DNA from: Limnephilus marmoratus
Taxonomy: Eukaryota > Arthropoda > Insecta > Trichoptera > Limnephilidae
DNA length: 64,000 nucleotides
Direction of reading: 5' to 3'
Assembly: GCA_917880885.1 (NCBI GenBank)
Contig: OU862913.1
Location: forward strand, 27,413,286 to 27,477,285
Made by a program: the position numbers and the translations under genes. This document shows positions 1 through 10,037 of this stretch, in pieces; within the stretch, counting starts at the first letter, position 1, and every line of letters begins with the position of its first letter. The notes under the pieces are model-generated. The model ran no database searches. It worked only from the letters and a program-made list of their open reading frames with translations, and had not been told where the DNA came from.

Positions 1-50
1 AAATTATGTAGGTACTTGGTGTTCGTCAAAACTACATAAAAAGTTTTATT

Positions 51-438
51 ATGTGGGATATGGACATAACACATCTAGACGTGACAACAGCTTTTTTAAA
101 TGGACATTTAAAAGAAAATATTTACATGTCAATTACACGAGATTTTGTAAATAAGCAAATTAGAAAGGCCTTGAAATTAAAAAGAACTTTATTATACAGA
201 CTGAAACAGTCTGCTTTAGTCTGGTATGAAAAAGTGAAAGATTGTTTTCTTAACTTTGGTTTTAAAATAAGTAAATTTTAACCACGCTTGTTTACATTTT
301 TTTATGAGGATGTCAAGATTATTGTAGCTGTAGATATATGTTGACGATTTATTAATTTTTTCGAATAGTTTTGCAGAAACAAAAAAATTTAAAAATGTAT
401 TAAGTTCTAATTTTAAATTAAAAGAATTAGGTTCTGTA
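51..438 (+). pseudogene. Ty1/copia pol relic, RT part
   Basis: This is a fragment of a copia-type reverse transcriptase, the enzyme that copies retrotransposon RNA into DNA. The reading frame from position 51 shows a D-V-x-T-A-F-L-N-G block, an I-Y-M motif and an L-K-Q-S segment typical of the copia RT fingers and palm. After a stop near 281 and a frameshift, the catalytic Y-V-D-D box (about 336-347) and the following L-K-E-L-G block appear in another frame. The relic runs off the left edge of the window and is interrupted by a MITE at 439. Several stops and shifts mean it cannot make a working protein. The copia assignment is confident; age and subfamily cannot be judged. Confidence 0.82.
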
Positions 439-599
439 AGGCTACGTCCGCATAGGCAGGCGGCTTGCTTAGCGCCTAGAGCCTAGATAGGTAGTAGATC
501 GATGGATAGCCGCTTAGCGTGTATCCAGGTAAACCAACGTGTTGGTTTTTTGCCATTAGGCTCTAGGCGCTAAGCCAGCCACCTGCCTGTGCGTAGCCT
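439..599. mobile_element. 161-bp MITE with about 40-bp TIRs, TA TSD
   Basis: A short non-autonomous DNA element sits inside the copia relic. Its ends AGGCTACG...GCCTAGAG match in inverted orientation over about 39-43 bp with a 4-bp gap. It is bounded by TA at 437-438 and 600-601, consistent with TA-targeting (Tc1/mariner-like) insertion. The copia frame can be followed on both sides, which proves insertion. The terminal string CGTAGCCTTA recurs at the right end of the foldback family seen at 39067 and, in altered form, at 54240, so they may be related. No coding capacity. Confidence 0.8.
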
Positions 600-601
600 T
601 A

Positions 602-839
602 GACGTTACTTAGACATGCGAATTAGTGTAAACAGAGAAGTAGAAGGAGGAATATATAGAGCAATTATTATTAAGGTTAGATATGTCCAATTGCAAAACT
701 ATAGATACATACTATTGAGAGTAAGTTGAACATAGCAAAGGCTGAAAATTGTGTAGTAAATATTCCATTTCAAAAGCTAATTGGAAGCCTTATGTATTTG
801 GCAATTTTGACTAGAACAAACTTGTAATATTCCCTTAGT
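602..839 (+). pseudogene. Copia pol relic, RT to RNase H connection
   Basis: Continuation of the copia relic after the MITE. One frame gives an R-R-Y-L-D-M-R-I block just after the junction. Another frame near 766-815 gives I-G-S-L-M-Y-L-A followed by T-R-T-N, which corresponds to the conserved G-S-L-M-Y-L-x-x-T-R-P-D segment at the end of copia RT. It ends where the retroposon at 840-1890 was inserted. The 12 bases TATTCCCTTAGT at 828-839 are repeated at 1891-1902 as the target-site duplication of that insertion. Confidence 0.75.
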
Positions 840-1890
840 ATGCGAACAATTTCTTTTCTATTTTTATTTTTACATATATTTTTTTTATTTTTTTTTCCTA
901 TTTATTTTAACAGACCACTCCCATGTACTGTATGCTTCCATATAATAAGTTATCACTATAATGGAATATTCTTGATTACCTCGCACTTTGTGTTCTCTTT
1001 TACTGAGAGCACCTACAGTAGCCACTTCTGCTTCCTTTCTTACCGTTTCTATTATTATATTTTAATTAGTTTTTTTTGTTTTGTGTACTTGATTTTTATT
1101 GGTTTTGTAATTGTTTATTGGGTACCCGGTTAACATTGCAGCGGAAAAAATCTTTAGAAACTCCCAGAGACGAAAGCTGAACCAGCGTTATGTCTCGTCC
1201 ATATCCCCACTATTGGGGGTGGATTGTGACCCCGTCCCTGCATGCGGATACTGGAGAGAAGCCGACCCGGAGCGCTGTCTCATGGATCGCCCGCGCCTCC
1301 CCTGGGGAGAGGTGTGGGTCGTAAGGGTGTCTCGCGCGAGTAAGGGGACCCTCCGCCCTGCCTCCGACAACCCGACGCTGTCCTTCCTAGAGTCTTTGGG
1401 GTTCTGCCACCCACTTCCAAATACCCGTGTCGTCAATGCATCACCGGGAAGTCGGCTTAGGGGCGCGGAAACCGACCCTCAAGCAAGACTTTCCTGAAAA
1501 CATGCACCTCTCAACAGGACTGCCGGGTGTATCTGTGACACACCCCCCTTCCTACCAGCATGCACATGAAAATTGAGTGATGTCTTTTATGTACAATAAA
1601 CTGGCAGGGTAGGCATCCCGCCACTTGAAAATTTTATTTATCCCCTCTGCTTTTCCCCAAAGAAAGAGGTAATGAATATATTTATTTAATTATTTAATAC
1701 TAACCTGTAGGTACATATAAATCACTTGCATAGTGCTCGTTAACACCGTATGCGGGGACATTGGGGGTCTAGCTTTGTTTAAATTAAATGTAGAGACGTT
1801 CAAATAAAAAAAATAGCTTCCTCGTGAGAGCCCTGAAGGAGTAACCATAAGTTACTTATACCGGGGCGGGTATGCGGTGGAAACCTCCAG
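840..1890 (-). mobile_element. Retroposon with 12-bp TSD inserted in copia
   Basis: This block interrupts the copia relic and is flanked by a perfect 12-bp duplication (828-839 and 1891-1902). Its left end is T-rich, i.e. A-rich on the minus strand, so the RNA-like orientation is minus, starting CTGGAGG at 1890. A long TSD plus an A-rich 3-prime end indicates insertion by target-primed reverse transcription. The centre (about 1180-1560) is G+C-rich, unlike its surroundings, and gives open frames on both strands that I cannot match to any family. The stretch GGGGACATTGGGGGTCTAG to CCTCCAG (about 1755-1890) recurs at about 34098-34240. Confidence 0.6.
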
Positions 1891-1902
1891 TATTCCCTTA
1901 GT

Positions 1903-2090
1903 TATCTGCTAGTTCAATAACAGTTACGATGAAACTCATTTTAGTTATGCTAAACGAATATTAATTAATATTGAATACATTTCAACTCAGGAAATGCCCG
2001 CTGACTTGTTAACCAGGGGTCTTTTGTCAATTAAGCATTCATGTCCATGCATATGCTGGGAATTAAAGTTAAATAAAATAATTCCTATGT
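1903..2090 (+). pseudogene. Copia pol relic, RNase H end
   Basis: Downstream part of the copia relic, resuming after the retroposon. The frame around 1965-2035 gives Y-I-S-T-Q-E-M-P-A-D-L-L-T-R-G, matching the copia RNase H terminus Y-I-x-T-x-E-M-x-A-D-x-L-T-K. Together with the fragments at 51-438 and 602-839 this reconstitutes the order RT, connection, RNase H of one ancient insertion. It is disrupted by stops. No LTR could be recognised on either side. Confidence 0.7.
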
Positions 2091-2121
2091 ATTATTTTTT
2101 GTTGTTTGTTTTTGGTGAAGA

Positions 2122-2420
2122 CATTTGATTGAAGAAGTGGCACTCGATACAGCTTCGGCTGTTCCCAAGGTATGGTGGCGTTATGTCGATGATGTCTTCG
2201 CCATTTGGCCTCATGGAACAGAGAAACTGAACGAATTCCTAGACCATCTTACTTCACTTCACAGTAAAATTAAATTCACAATGGAGCTGGAAAATAACCA
2301 CAAAATCCTGCCTTTTCTATATGTGGAAGTGATGCGAAAAGAAGATGGTAGCCTAGGACACACAGTGTATAGGAAACCAACTGATACAAATCGGTATCTC
2401 TTCAAAACATTCGTAGTGCC
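2122..2420 (+). pseudogene. Penelope-like RT fragment
   Basis: Fragment of a Penelope-like retroelement reverse transcriptase. The open frame from 2125 carries W-R-Y-V-D-D-V-F-A-I-W with the catalytic Y-V-D-D, then I-K-F-T-M-E, L-P-F-L-Y-V-E-V, and D-G-S-L-G-H-T-V-Y-R-K-P-T-D-T. This is the signature series of Penelope RT palm and thumb. The family protein is roughly 700-800 residues with a C-terminal GIY-YIG nuclease; only about 95 residues are here, so it is truncated on both sides. Similarity stops near 2410. Structural Penelope-like ends are also seen at 17589-17848, 50447-50520 and 59919-60549. Confidence 0.85.
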
Positions 2421-2484
2421 GACCCATAAATGTGTCATTCATTGTAAAAGTGAAGTATCTCCTTTTTACTCAATTTTTAAATAA

Positions 2485-3650
2485 CGAATTTTTGCGTATT
2501 AAAGTGTGGGAGAAAAATAAAAGCATTTATTCGATGTTTTTATGTTTATTATTTAATACACATCAAAGCAAAAATAGTTTCTAGTAACTTGATATGAATA
2601 GCCTTGATACCTACCATAAAGCAGGAAAAGGGGGTTTTTAAAATAAGGTTGTTTCAGCTAGCGGAATGATAATTTACAGCAAATTTTGTTTATGCATTGA
2701 CAATGATAATATTTGAATTGGTATTTGGATTTACTCACAGGAGAGTCTGGAAATGGTATCTTACGAACACTTGCACTTGGTATTAACTTGTTCCAGTGAA
2801 CAATTGCGATGCGAGTCTTATTTTTAATAAAAGTAAATTGAATTGTATTTTCTTTCACGTGAATGGTAAATGATCGGCGTTTGCGATAAAAATACATCCG
2901 GCTTGTACACTGCGTATCTCGGAACACACCGCTCGGTCGGCGGGAGGGGAAGGGAGCGATAGGATGGCAATATTTATCACGGAACAATATTCTGGTTCCA
3001 AAATACACGCACAATGGATCGCTGCACGCAGCAAAATTCTAAATTGGCGCTAACAAAGGATTTAGACCTCTTTTACAATGAACGATACAAATATCTAACC
3101 AATAGTAGACTCCAATAATTTATAATCCAAGTATCTATGTAGTACAAGCTAACGAAGTAATCAAAAGTTAAAATGTGACAAGTACCTAACGATTTGTGAT
3201 TTGTGTCTATTATAAAAGTATCCGGAACCGAGAGTAGTACGTAAAGTAAAATATAATCAAAGTATCGAAAGTATTTAGTAATAGGTACCCACTACCCGTT
3301 AGTGATGTTACATTAAAGTAACATTATGACAAATTATTCATTAACCATAATATAGTAGGTACCAATACTTTATATAAAAGTACTCATATTTAATTCCACT
3401 CTTCGCTCAACTGATCTTTGAACCCTGAATACTACGCACATCGAGGGACTAGGTGACATTGTCGACAGTGATGTAACATCTCAATGTCGGGTTGCCCGGC
3501 AGACTTGATAAATATGATGCAAGACAAGGCCATGGCAGGGGTCAAAGGGACGTGTGCAGTTGATACGACGCGATCGCTTGAAGGTTAACAAGTTACGAGT
3601 AAGGTTTGCATTCCACACCTTCTTGAAATCGCGTGGTATTGCGGGAGGGT
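2485..3650. other. Unassigned A+T-rich stretch
   Basis: No convincing gene. An open frame on the minus strand (2658-3014, 118 codons) has no recognisable motif and an unremarkable composition. The first 100 bases share a motif (TTTATTCGA, then TTTATTATTTAA) with the left flank of the foldback MITE at 6535, suggesting scraps of the same repeat. A palindrome-like GTTACATTAAAGTAAC lies near 3308. Otherwise I see nothing. Confidence 0.4.
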
Positions 3651-3654
3651 ATTC

Positions 3655-4098
3655 AGAATCTAGGTACCACCGCCCCGAGAATCGTTTATTGGATAACCGA
3701 CACGTCTGCCATAGTTCACCCCGAGTGGTTTGCTATGTTTGGTGGCTTAGCAGGAGTGCTCGGGTTCACGGGGTGAGGTTTGACCTTATCTTGGGGGTGG
3801 ATGAATCTGCCCACAAGCTGTGTGGTAGACCGGATCGGGAGAAACTGATTGAGGGAGATATTTTGGCCTCTCCAGCAGGAATATCTCGAATTATCGGCTT
3901 GCACCGCAGTGAGAGGGATGGATTCATAGGCCCGCACTCGTGGATACACTGACCTGACCCACTCCTCAAACCTTTTCGCTTTCCAGAACTTCATCTCCTT
4001 TTTTTACTCAAAAGACCCTTCGTACAGCATCCCCGAGATGCCAGGCCATGAGGGTAATTATTTTCCTCAGAGCCTCCTGTGTGGAGCCAAAGTAAAAA
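3655..4098 (+). repeat. SINE-like repeat family X, copy 1 (long form)
   Basis: A dispersed repeat recognised because it recurs at 10467-10790, 16515-16848, 34808-35020, 36979-37191, 41925-42085 and elsewhere. It begins with a block around TTATTGGATAACC and GTCTGCCATAG, passes GGTTCACGGGGTGAGGTTTG, and ends with a self-complementary tail that reads CTGAGG/CCTCAG and CTCC.CACAG/CTGTGTGGAG. Copy 1 carries about 120 extra internal bases, shared with the copy at 16515. Copy 7 (41925) is preceded by a tRNA-like head, which suggests a tRNA-derived SINE. No protein is encoded. Confidence 0.7.
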
Positions 4099-4154
4099 AC
4101 AAAGATGTGATTCCGATTCTCACCTTTTCAGATTGTTTTACGAGTTTCCGGACA

Positions 4155-4402
4155 TTGTGTATAGTACCTGTATTTGCGGCCTGCTCCAGAGTCAGTGGTG
4201 AATACTTTCAGTATCGCCCTGGTGAAAGACCATCTTTCAGAATCGAAACGTTGCTTGAACTAGCTTCGGTTGCGTTTAGTAGCCAGATTAGAATGGCCAG
4301 GTACCTACATCCCAATCCTCCTCTTCCCCATTTTGATCTCTTCCCAGCCTTACAATATTCCCCGCTTTGGGACGTCATAGTCTCACTCTCTGTTCAGAGC
4401 AA
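4155..4402 (+). repeat. SINE-like repeat family Y, copy 1
   Basis: A second dispersed repeat of about 250-270 bp. This copy matches the reverse complement of 15955-16228 from the TATTTGCGGC.TG.TCCAGAGT start to the GAGAC/GTCTC end. Shorter copies lie in both arms of the giant inverted repeat (35021-35150, 35270-35405 and mirror positions). Shared landmarks are TATCGCCCTGGTG, GAAACGTTGCTTGAA, a CCCCTTCC-rich centre and ATAGTCTCACT. Copy 1 sits 57 bp downstream of family X copy 1. Confidence 0.65.
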
Positions 4403-4403
4403 T

Positions 4404-4482
4404 TAATAATAATAATAATAATTGGATAATTTATAAAGCGCCGTTTTTGTGAAAAATCACCTCAAGGGCGCTGTACAATTTA
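4404..4482 (+). repeat. (AAT)n microsatellite and GCGCC-type tail motif
   Basis: A run of TAA/AAT triplets is followed by TTTATAAAGCGCCGTTTTT and AAGGGCGCTGTACAA. A similar arrangement, AATAATAAT then TTGTATAGCGCCGTG, occurs at about 10240-10275. A triplet run next to an AGCGCC...GGCGCT pair resembles the tail region of SINE/LINE families. The copies are too short to define an element. Confidence 0.4.
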
Positions 4483-4844
4483 TTAGGAATGCTTAGTAGT
4501 GTGGATCGATTTTTTGTTTTTTTGTTTTTCTTAGCAGCGGGGTGTGGAATGGATGCTCTATAGAGATACTTTTAAAAGTTATTATGACAGCATTAAGATA
4601 TTTCGAGTGCAAGTACTGCCCCAAGTCAATTCAAATTTTACAAAAACAGCGAGAAACTAGAAAAAGAAGGGTTTAATCTTTGCTCAATAAAAGTAGTTAA
4701 AATATAAAAAAATTAAACTTTTCATTTACTTGTAATATTATCTACTAATTAAGAAATAATAAAAGTATCATTGCTACACAAAAAAATCACAAACAATGTT
4801 AAAAAATAAAGTCAAAAATCATAAAAGTTATTGTGTTTTATAGT

Positions 4845-5490
4845 CCTTCTTTGAATTGAACACTGGCGTTATACGACAAGATTCTAGCTTGTTTTGTATT
4901 CACCTTTGACGTCTTTCATGGTCGCAAACAGCAGAGCGTGATGCTGTTACCACTTTGATGCATCTTTCCGTGGCTTGCGTTTGACAGGGCATCAATCAGA
5001 ACTTGCACAAAATGTTGAATTCGATAATTTCGTGGTCTGCAATGGCATCAATTATTGTCTCGCTAGATATCAGTTTTGTAAGAGGTGGTTCTGATGGTTT
5101 TTCCCAGTAGATCAAGTCAATATAGTCTGCTGCGTTAAATTAAAAGTAGGTAGCTTAAATACTCTTACTGGAGAGAACCCTGACGTACGTTCTCGGATAC
5201 TTAGAATCCGTCTCAGAACCAACTCTCTAATTTGTCTTCGTTCATCATTTAGCGTACTAATAAGTATATTTTCGCTGTGGCCAAAATACCCGTTGCGTTG
5301 AATTACGGGATCTATCACCTTTTTCAAATGCCCTGGAAGGTAACGAGACAATTTTATGGTTTTATGGAGGTGTCTCGCCCCGTAAACACACGAAGGTTGT
5401 GTTTTTTATTTTAAGCCACGTCGGAGCATACACTCTTAGCATAAATTCAGTCAATATCACCTGATTTTCTGTCGGATTCTTGGTTGAAAT
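4845..5490 (-). pseudogene. Decayed conserved insect protein of unknown role
   Basis: On the minus strand, adjoining frames give a coherent decayed protein. About 5390-5480 reads L-R-V-Y-A-P-T-W-L-K-I-K. Then 5155-5365 reads L-S-R-Y-L-P-G-H-L-K-K-V-I-D-P-V-I-Q-R-N, followed by G-Y-F-G-H-S-E-N-I-L and R-E-L-V-L-R-R-I-L. A shifted frame at 4985-5130 reads D-Y-I-D-L-I-Y-W, and 4845-4975 reads P-C-Q-T-Q-A-T-E-R-C-I-K-V-V-T. From memory this series matches a repeated protein family of unknown function in aphids and other insects (R-N-G-F-F-G-H-x-E-N-I-L and P-C-H-T-Q-A-V-E-R). At least two frameshifts and several stops break it. I cannot assign a function. Confidence 0.6.
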
Positions 5491-5943
5491 GTAAATTCTG
5501 AGAATAGTATTGGCTGTTGTTAACAAACGCAAATGACAGATTTTACCAGGGTTTGGGTCTTGGTCACAATTGGGACTATTGTGTTGTATTCACATAAATA
5601 AAATGTATAATGACTATGCTGTTTGTTTATCTGACATTGTAGCGCATTATTCAGTCAGTCTGTGAAGTAAACACGCTTGTTAATTATGTGCATATATTAA
5701 TTGGCGTCCTTTTGACCGTTCTGACGTCAATATTATATTACATTTTCCTCATCTTATTTGTATCGGAAAATTTCCAACAATCTGATGTTTATATAATGTA
5801 ACCTTCAAGCGTCCTATATAAAATACAAGGTTGCGCGTGCCCTGAAATTCCATTGAAATTCGAAAGCTAAATATTTCAGCTATTAAAATGTTATGTACAC
5901 GTTTTTGAAGATTCTTTAAAGACATTTCACCCCTTTTCGGAAA

Positions 5944-6063
5944 TTCAATTTTGGACACCGAATGCAAAGTGAGTAATTGTACTAGATCTTTCGATGTCTT
6001 TATTTAGTGCGTTAAATATTTTAGGTGCGATGGATGAGTATTGTCTCTGTGAAAAGGTGGTTT
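5944..6063 (-). pseudogene. LINE ORF2 C-terminal scrap
   Basis: The minus-strand frame ending at the stop 5944-5946 reads T-T-F-S-Q-R-Q-Y, then I-A-P-K-I-F-N-A-L-N. This matches the conserved C-terminal block (F-x-Q-R-x-F-x-x-x-A-P-K-x-Y-N-x-L) of CR1/Jockey-type LINE ORF2 proteins. The same block is seen at 37936-37980 and in the 42435-44045 protein. Upstream sequence to about 6210 is too decayed to follow. Confidence 0.6.
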
Positions 6064-6534
6064 TATTTTAGGGATTACGCATTTTCCATGCATGAGTGAC
6101 GCTTATAAATTGTGTGGAATTTATCATACCATTTTTTCGTATATGAATGAGAGCTATTTTAATTACAGTTGGCGAATGTCTATGTCTAGTACTTTTAAAG
6201 TTAACAATGTTGATAGATAATGAAATTATTGGTTTACAATATGAAAAAAAATTCCTCGTTCAATGAAAAATAACTCGATTCACCACGTGACGACTCAACG
6301 TAAAGCAATTTCTCCTGGTTTCCCTTTTCGTAACTAAGCCTCAAAAAATTTCCGATCTATAAAATAGTATCCAATAATAAACTGACAGGAATAAAACGTA
6401 AAAATTGTTTTAGATATAGAAGATATATGGAGTTTTAAAGACGAGTAAAAGATTGCCTCGTCAGAGAGCAAGGGATTAAATATTTTAAAGTGTTATGAAA
6501 ATTCGTTTATTCGAAGTTTTTTTATTTATTATTT

Positions 6535-6842
6535 AAAAATGCACTAAAAAGTAAAAAAATAATTTCGTATTCTTCTACAACTTCATAATCGACTTACTTT
6601 TTCTACTCATCAATATGTAGGTACGATTGTTATTTTTGGAGTCGATGTCAGCAAAGGTACCCGGCCCGGCGCGGCGTGTTTACTTGACAGCTCCCCTTAC
6701 GCCGCGGCCCTGCTCTCGCCTCGTCAAGTCGCTTGTGCGACACAAGCACATCTCACCTATAACTATGTACCTATGTAGTTACAAACCTACCATGAGTTGT
6801 AGAAGAATACGAAATTATTTTTTTACTTTTTAGTGCATTTTT
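6535..6842. mobile_element. Foldback MITE, 48-bp perfect TIRs
   Basis: Arms at 6535-6582 and 6795-6842 are exact reverse complements (48 bp) around a 212-bp centre. The centre is much richer in G+C (around 6655-6760) than the flanks. TTAA occurs just outside both arms (about 6533-6536 and 6843-6846), so a TTAA-targeting element is possible, but the outermost bases are poly-A/T and the boundary is uncertain. It has no coding potential: the 68-codon frame crossing it is a by-product of the G+C-rich centre. Confidence 0.75.
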
Positions 6843-7365
6843 TTAAGTCGTTTTTTGTTTTGTTAAAATTTTTGTGTATTTTGAAGATTGGAAACTTAAT
6901 AAAATAATTTTATTAGGAATTAATTTCTTCTGGGAAAAACCGAAAATTCTTTTCTTTATTTTGTGAAGTTTGGAAATTTTCCATTTAGGGTAATTTTTAT
7001 TTTTCTGAACAAAAAATTCGGAAAAATTGAGAAAACGGAAAAAAATTGATTGGAAAATTGATGAGAAAATGAGCCGGGATATAGTTTTTTAAAACATCTG
7101 TCTTTTTGCTTTGTTTTGTAAACTTTTTGAATTTTTCAGGGAAACTTCAGGGAAAATTAGGAAATTCAAACAAAAACTCGAAAATCAGTGAGAAAAATGT
7201 ATAAAACTTTTGGAAAGTTCTCATTGTCGATGATTGTGTAAATCGAAACCGGTCGGTCGTAATAAACTGAATAAATTTTGTGATTTTGAACAAAGCAACT
7301 TTTTTTAATTCATTTAACAATATTTTTTTTAAATACCTATTTATCCAAAAATTAAAATAAGCTGG
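6843..7365. other. Unassigned A+T-rich stretch
   Basis: Low-complexity A/T sequence with many GAAAA and TTTTC runs. Open frames here are short and without motifs. Nothing recognisable. Confidence 0.4.
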
Positions 7366-7690
7366 ATGGACAGGGTCACAAATGAAAATGTTATGGTTCG
7401 GATGAATAAAGAAAAGGAAGTAATTAAAACCATAAAAATCCGAAAACTTCAATATCTTGGACACGTGATGAGACATCCAGAGAAGTATGAGATCTTGCAT
7501 CTCATAATGCAGGGAAAGATTGCCGGAAGACGGGGCCCTGGAAGAAGGAGAACCTCATGGCTGAAAAACCTGAGACAGTGGTTTGGCCAGTCTACCGTGG
7601 AGCTGTTCCGGGCCGCAGTAAACAAAGCCCGCATAGCCAACATGATAGCCAACGTCCGTTGAACGGACAAGGCACAAGAAGAAGAAGAAG
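7366..7690 (+). pseudogene. LINE ORF2 C-terminal fragment with (GAA)n tail
   Basis: A 98-codon open frame reads I-R-K-L-Q-Y-L-G-H-V-M-R, then G-K-I-A-G-R-R-G-P-G-R-R-R and S-W-L-K-N-L-R-Q-W. This is the end of LINE ORF2 proteins of the RTE/CR1 kind (consensus L-x-Y-x-G-H-x-x-R ... G-x-R-x-x-G-R-x-R-x-x-W-L-x-x). The frame stops at 7660-7662 and is followed at once by CACAAGAAGAAGAAGAAG, a triplet tail typical of such elements. It is strongly 5-prime truncated, a usual result of incomplete reverse transcription. Confidence 0.8.
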
Positions 7691-8770
7691 ATCCAAAAAT
7701 TTTAAAAACTCACCCGGTTTCCAGAGACCCTTTTAAAAAGCGGTGGACAGAAAAACTAACGATAGCTGCTTTGAAAATTGAAAAACAATTACGTTTCTGT
7801 TAGTACATGGGTTAGTACAGCTCGTGCTCGAACGAAAGATTAAAAAAATATTGAAACTTTAAATTTTACCAATTTTACAAAACGTGCTGAAAATTGTACC
7901 AAAAGATCATATTTTTATTCTTCTTTCAAGCACTATCTAAAGTAATCTACTAAAAGATACATTTTTTTTAATTTCAGATAAAGCTACCATGAGTTATCTT
8001 GTCCACCGTAAGGTCTTTTTTAAGGAGTCTCCAAAAATGCAGATTTTTTTCAACTTCGTTTTTTTTCAATTCAAAATGTTATTTAAATGTTGCACTTTTA
8101 TATGCTTAAAATTTTAAATTATATCATTTATTTATTATGCATATAATTTTTTTTAAATGCATTTTCTTAACCTTTGTGACCCATATAACTTAGGTTGTTT
8201 ACACAACAATGTAACATTACCAGACATTCATACGTATGACGTTTGAGGCGTACTGAGTAATTAAAGGACTTTAATTGTGAAAGCAGTTTTTACATATTTC
8301 ATCCAAACTATGAATCAAAGTCACAAAGAGAGTCTTCTGCATTTAAATAACACATTCTTATTTATCCAAAATATATTGCAGTACCTTCTGACAGTAGCAA
8401 TATAATAAATCGAATAAAGGCACAATTTGATAATACATAAGTCAGTACTTACCATCTTGAAATTGATCTCCCGCGCAATAGAGCAACGCACAAACTAAAA
8501 ATAAAAGTTTATAATGCAACATTTCAGCAAAGTTGTTTTTTGACACTCGTCTACAAGTTGACTTTACTGAATAACCAATTCAAGGATCCGCCAGCGCTTA
8601 AATACTGGAAACAGAGCAATGAGTGGTGCGCAACCTATGGGTTCTGTGGCTCTGGCTCATACGTTATTTGGAGATACTGTGTCGGAGATCTTTTTGAGGA
8701 ACGAAATGAGTTGATCAAGACCTTGAAGATATCTACGAGTTGACGAAGCGACCCGTTCTCATTTAATAAT
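7691..8770. other. Unassigned stretch
   Basis: No gene recognised. A short block at 8690-8760 (TCTTTTTGAGGA, then GAAGCGACCCGTTCTCAT) recurs at 63075-63217, so part of it is a dispersed repeat. The 67-codon frame at 8540-8743 shows no motif. Confidence 0.4.
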
Positions 8771-8773
8771 ATG

Positions 8774-9070
8774 TTAATGAAATAGCTGGTTATTTGGGCT
8801 ATTCTTGCATTTTCGGTAAAGATAATCTCTTTTTTTAATCATGTTCTTAATTTCTTCAGTAACCCATGGATTGCTGTGCCTAGGATTATTTTCAAATGAT
8901 TTTTCATTTTTCGAGGGTGCATAGATATTATCAACAATATTTTTTAAATTATAGTACATTTCTGAGGGACATTTAGTTTGTAATAATTTTCCCCAATTTA
9001 CTAGTTTTAATTTAGAGTATACCAATTTATCAATTATTTTCCTTTTTTTATTTAAATCCTTTGTAAGTAA
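8774..9070 (-). pseudogene. LINE ORF2 fragment, linker between EN and RT
   Basis: The minus-strand open frame includes K-L-V-N-W-G-K-L-L, then P-W-V-T-E-E-I-K-N-M-I-K-K-R-D-Y-L-Y-R-K. This is the region between endonuclease and reverse transcriptase in Jockey/CR1 LINEs (consensus N-W-x-x-L ... P-W-I-T-x-E-I-x-x-x-I-x-x-R-D). The upstream part of the same frame (9070-9190) shows no such similarity. Truncated on both sides. Confidence 0.65.
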
Positions 9071-9679
9071 CATGATGTTATTGAGAACAGTGATAACAAT
9101 GAGGTTTATAATTTTATATTTAGGAATGTTTGATGAAAAATGTGAGGTAAAGTGATTTTTTTCAAAAAAATCTCCATTTGTGGAGGGCATATCTCAAAAA
9201 AATAAAAATATAGTTGTAAATAATTTTATGAGTTTTTATTTATTATTAAAAAATTTCCCCTGCATCGCACCATTTTTGAGATAAAGTGACTTTTTTAATG
9301 AAATCTATATTTGTATTTTTCTTAGTCTTGTAAGAATTTATTTTTATTTTTGAAGAAATTATAATATAATAAGCAGAGACCCCAACAAACCGACTGCAAT
9401 CTAAGAATATTCTCTTTCTTACAACTACTTTAAAATATGGTTAAATAAAAATCTATAATTCCATTGTTTGGAGGACGTTGTTTGGCAGATTACTCATTTT
9501 TTTGCTACCTATTTTTTTATATTGTCTGTTTTTTGTATTTTGTAAATTCTTCTGCATTTTGATTATTGTTTTATTTGTAATTTTCCAAAACAAAAATTAA
9601 GTACTAAAGATGCGGCGAAAATATGTAAAAGCCTCCCGGGCGTGTAAATTAAATTAAATATTATTAATCATAATAATAT
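9071..9679. other. Unassigned A+T-rich stretch
   Basis: A+T-rich, no gene or repeat recognised beyond simple runs. Confidence 0.35.
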
Positions 9680-9770
9680 TCTGAGCAATAATTGTCAGCC
9701 TGAAACACTCATTTACATTGAAAAATCTTCCGAGAAAAGATACTTGCCGCCAACGGGAATTGAACCCGTT
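9680..9770 (-). repeat. tRNA-SINE, truncated inverted copy
   Basis: The reverse complement holds ACGGGTTCAATTCCCGT and TGGCGGCAAG (tRNA T-arm and 3-prime acceptor strand), followed by a body TATCTTTTCTCGGAAGATTT and CAGGCTGACAATTATTGCT. It matches the complete copy at 10038-10180 and lies in opposite orientation to it. The tRNA part is cut off upstream of the T-arm, exactly where the 68-bp direct repeat begins. Confidence 0.7.
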
Positions 9771-9838
9771 TGTTACCCTTTGTGCTATGCATAAAAATCT
9801 TGTCTAAACGTCAGTTTGTAAATTAATAAATAATAATT
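9771..9838 (+). repeat. 68-bp direct repeat, left copy
   Basis: TTGTTACCCTTTGTGCTATG and the following bases to AATAATAAT recur at 10183-10250 with only one or two differences. The pair brackets about 340 bp containing the complete tRNA-SINE. Longer than a usual target-site duplication, so a segmental duplication or template switch is more likely. Confidence 0.65.
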
Positions 9839-10037
9839 AATATTTAACAAGTTTAAGTATTTCCCCAATAAATGCAGACATAATTTGTCTCGACGCCATC
9901 TAGCGAGGGATTTAACACTAACAATGTCTCTCTCGCAAAAATAAAGTTGCTTGTTTTCAGGTGGAAAAAATATAATAAGCACTAATTGTTGAATGAAACA
10001 CTAGTATATATTGAATTATTTGGCGGGTATTTGATAA

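Noticed and set aside
1111..1497. 128-codon plus and 82-codon minus frames in a G+C-rich block
   Set aside because: Open on both strands, no recognisable motif, inside a TSD-flanked retroposon.
2658..3014. 118-codon minus-strand frame
   Set aside because: No motif, no initiation or splicing context, flanked by repeat sequence.
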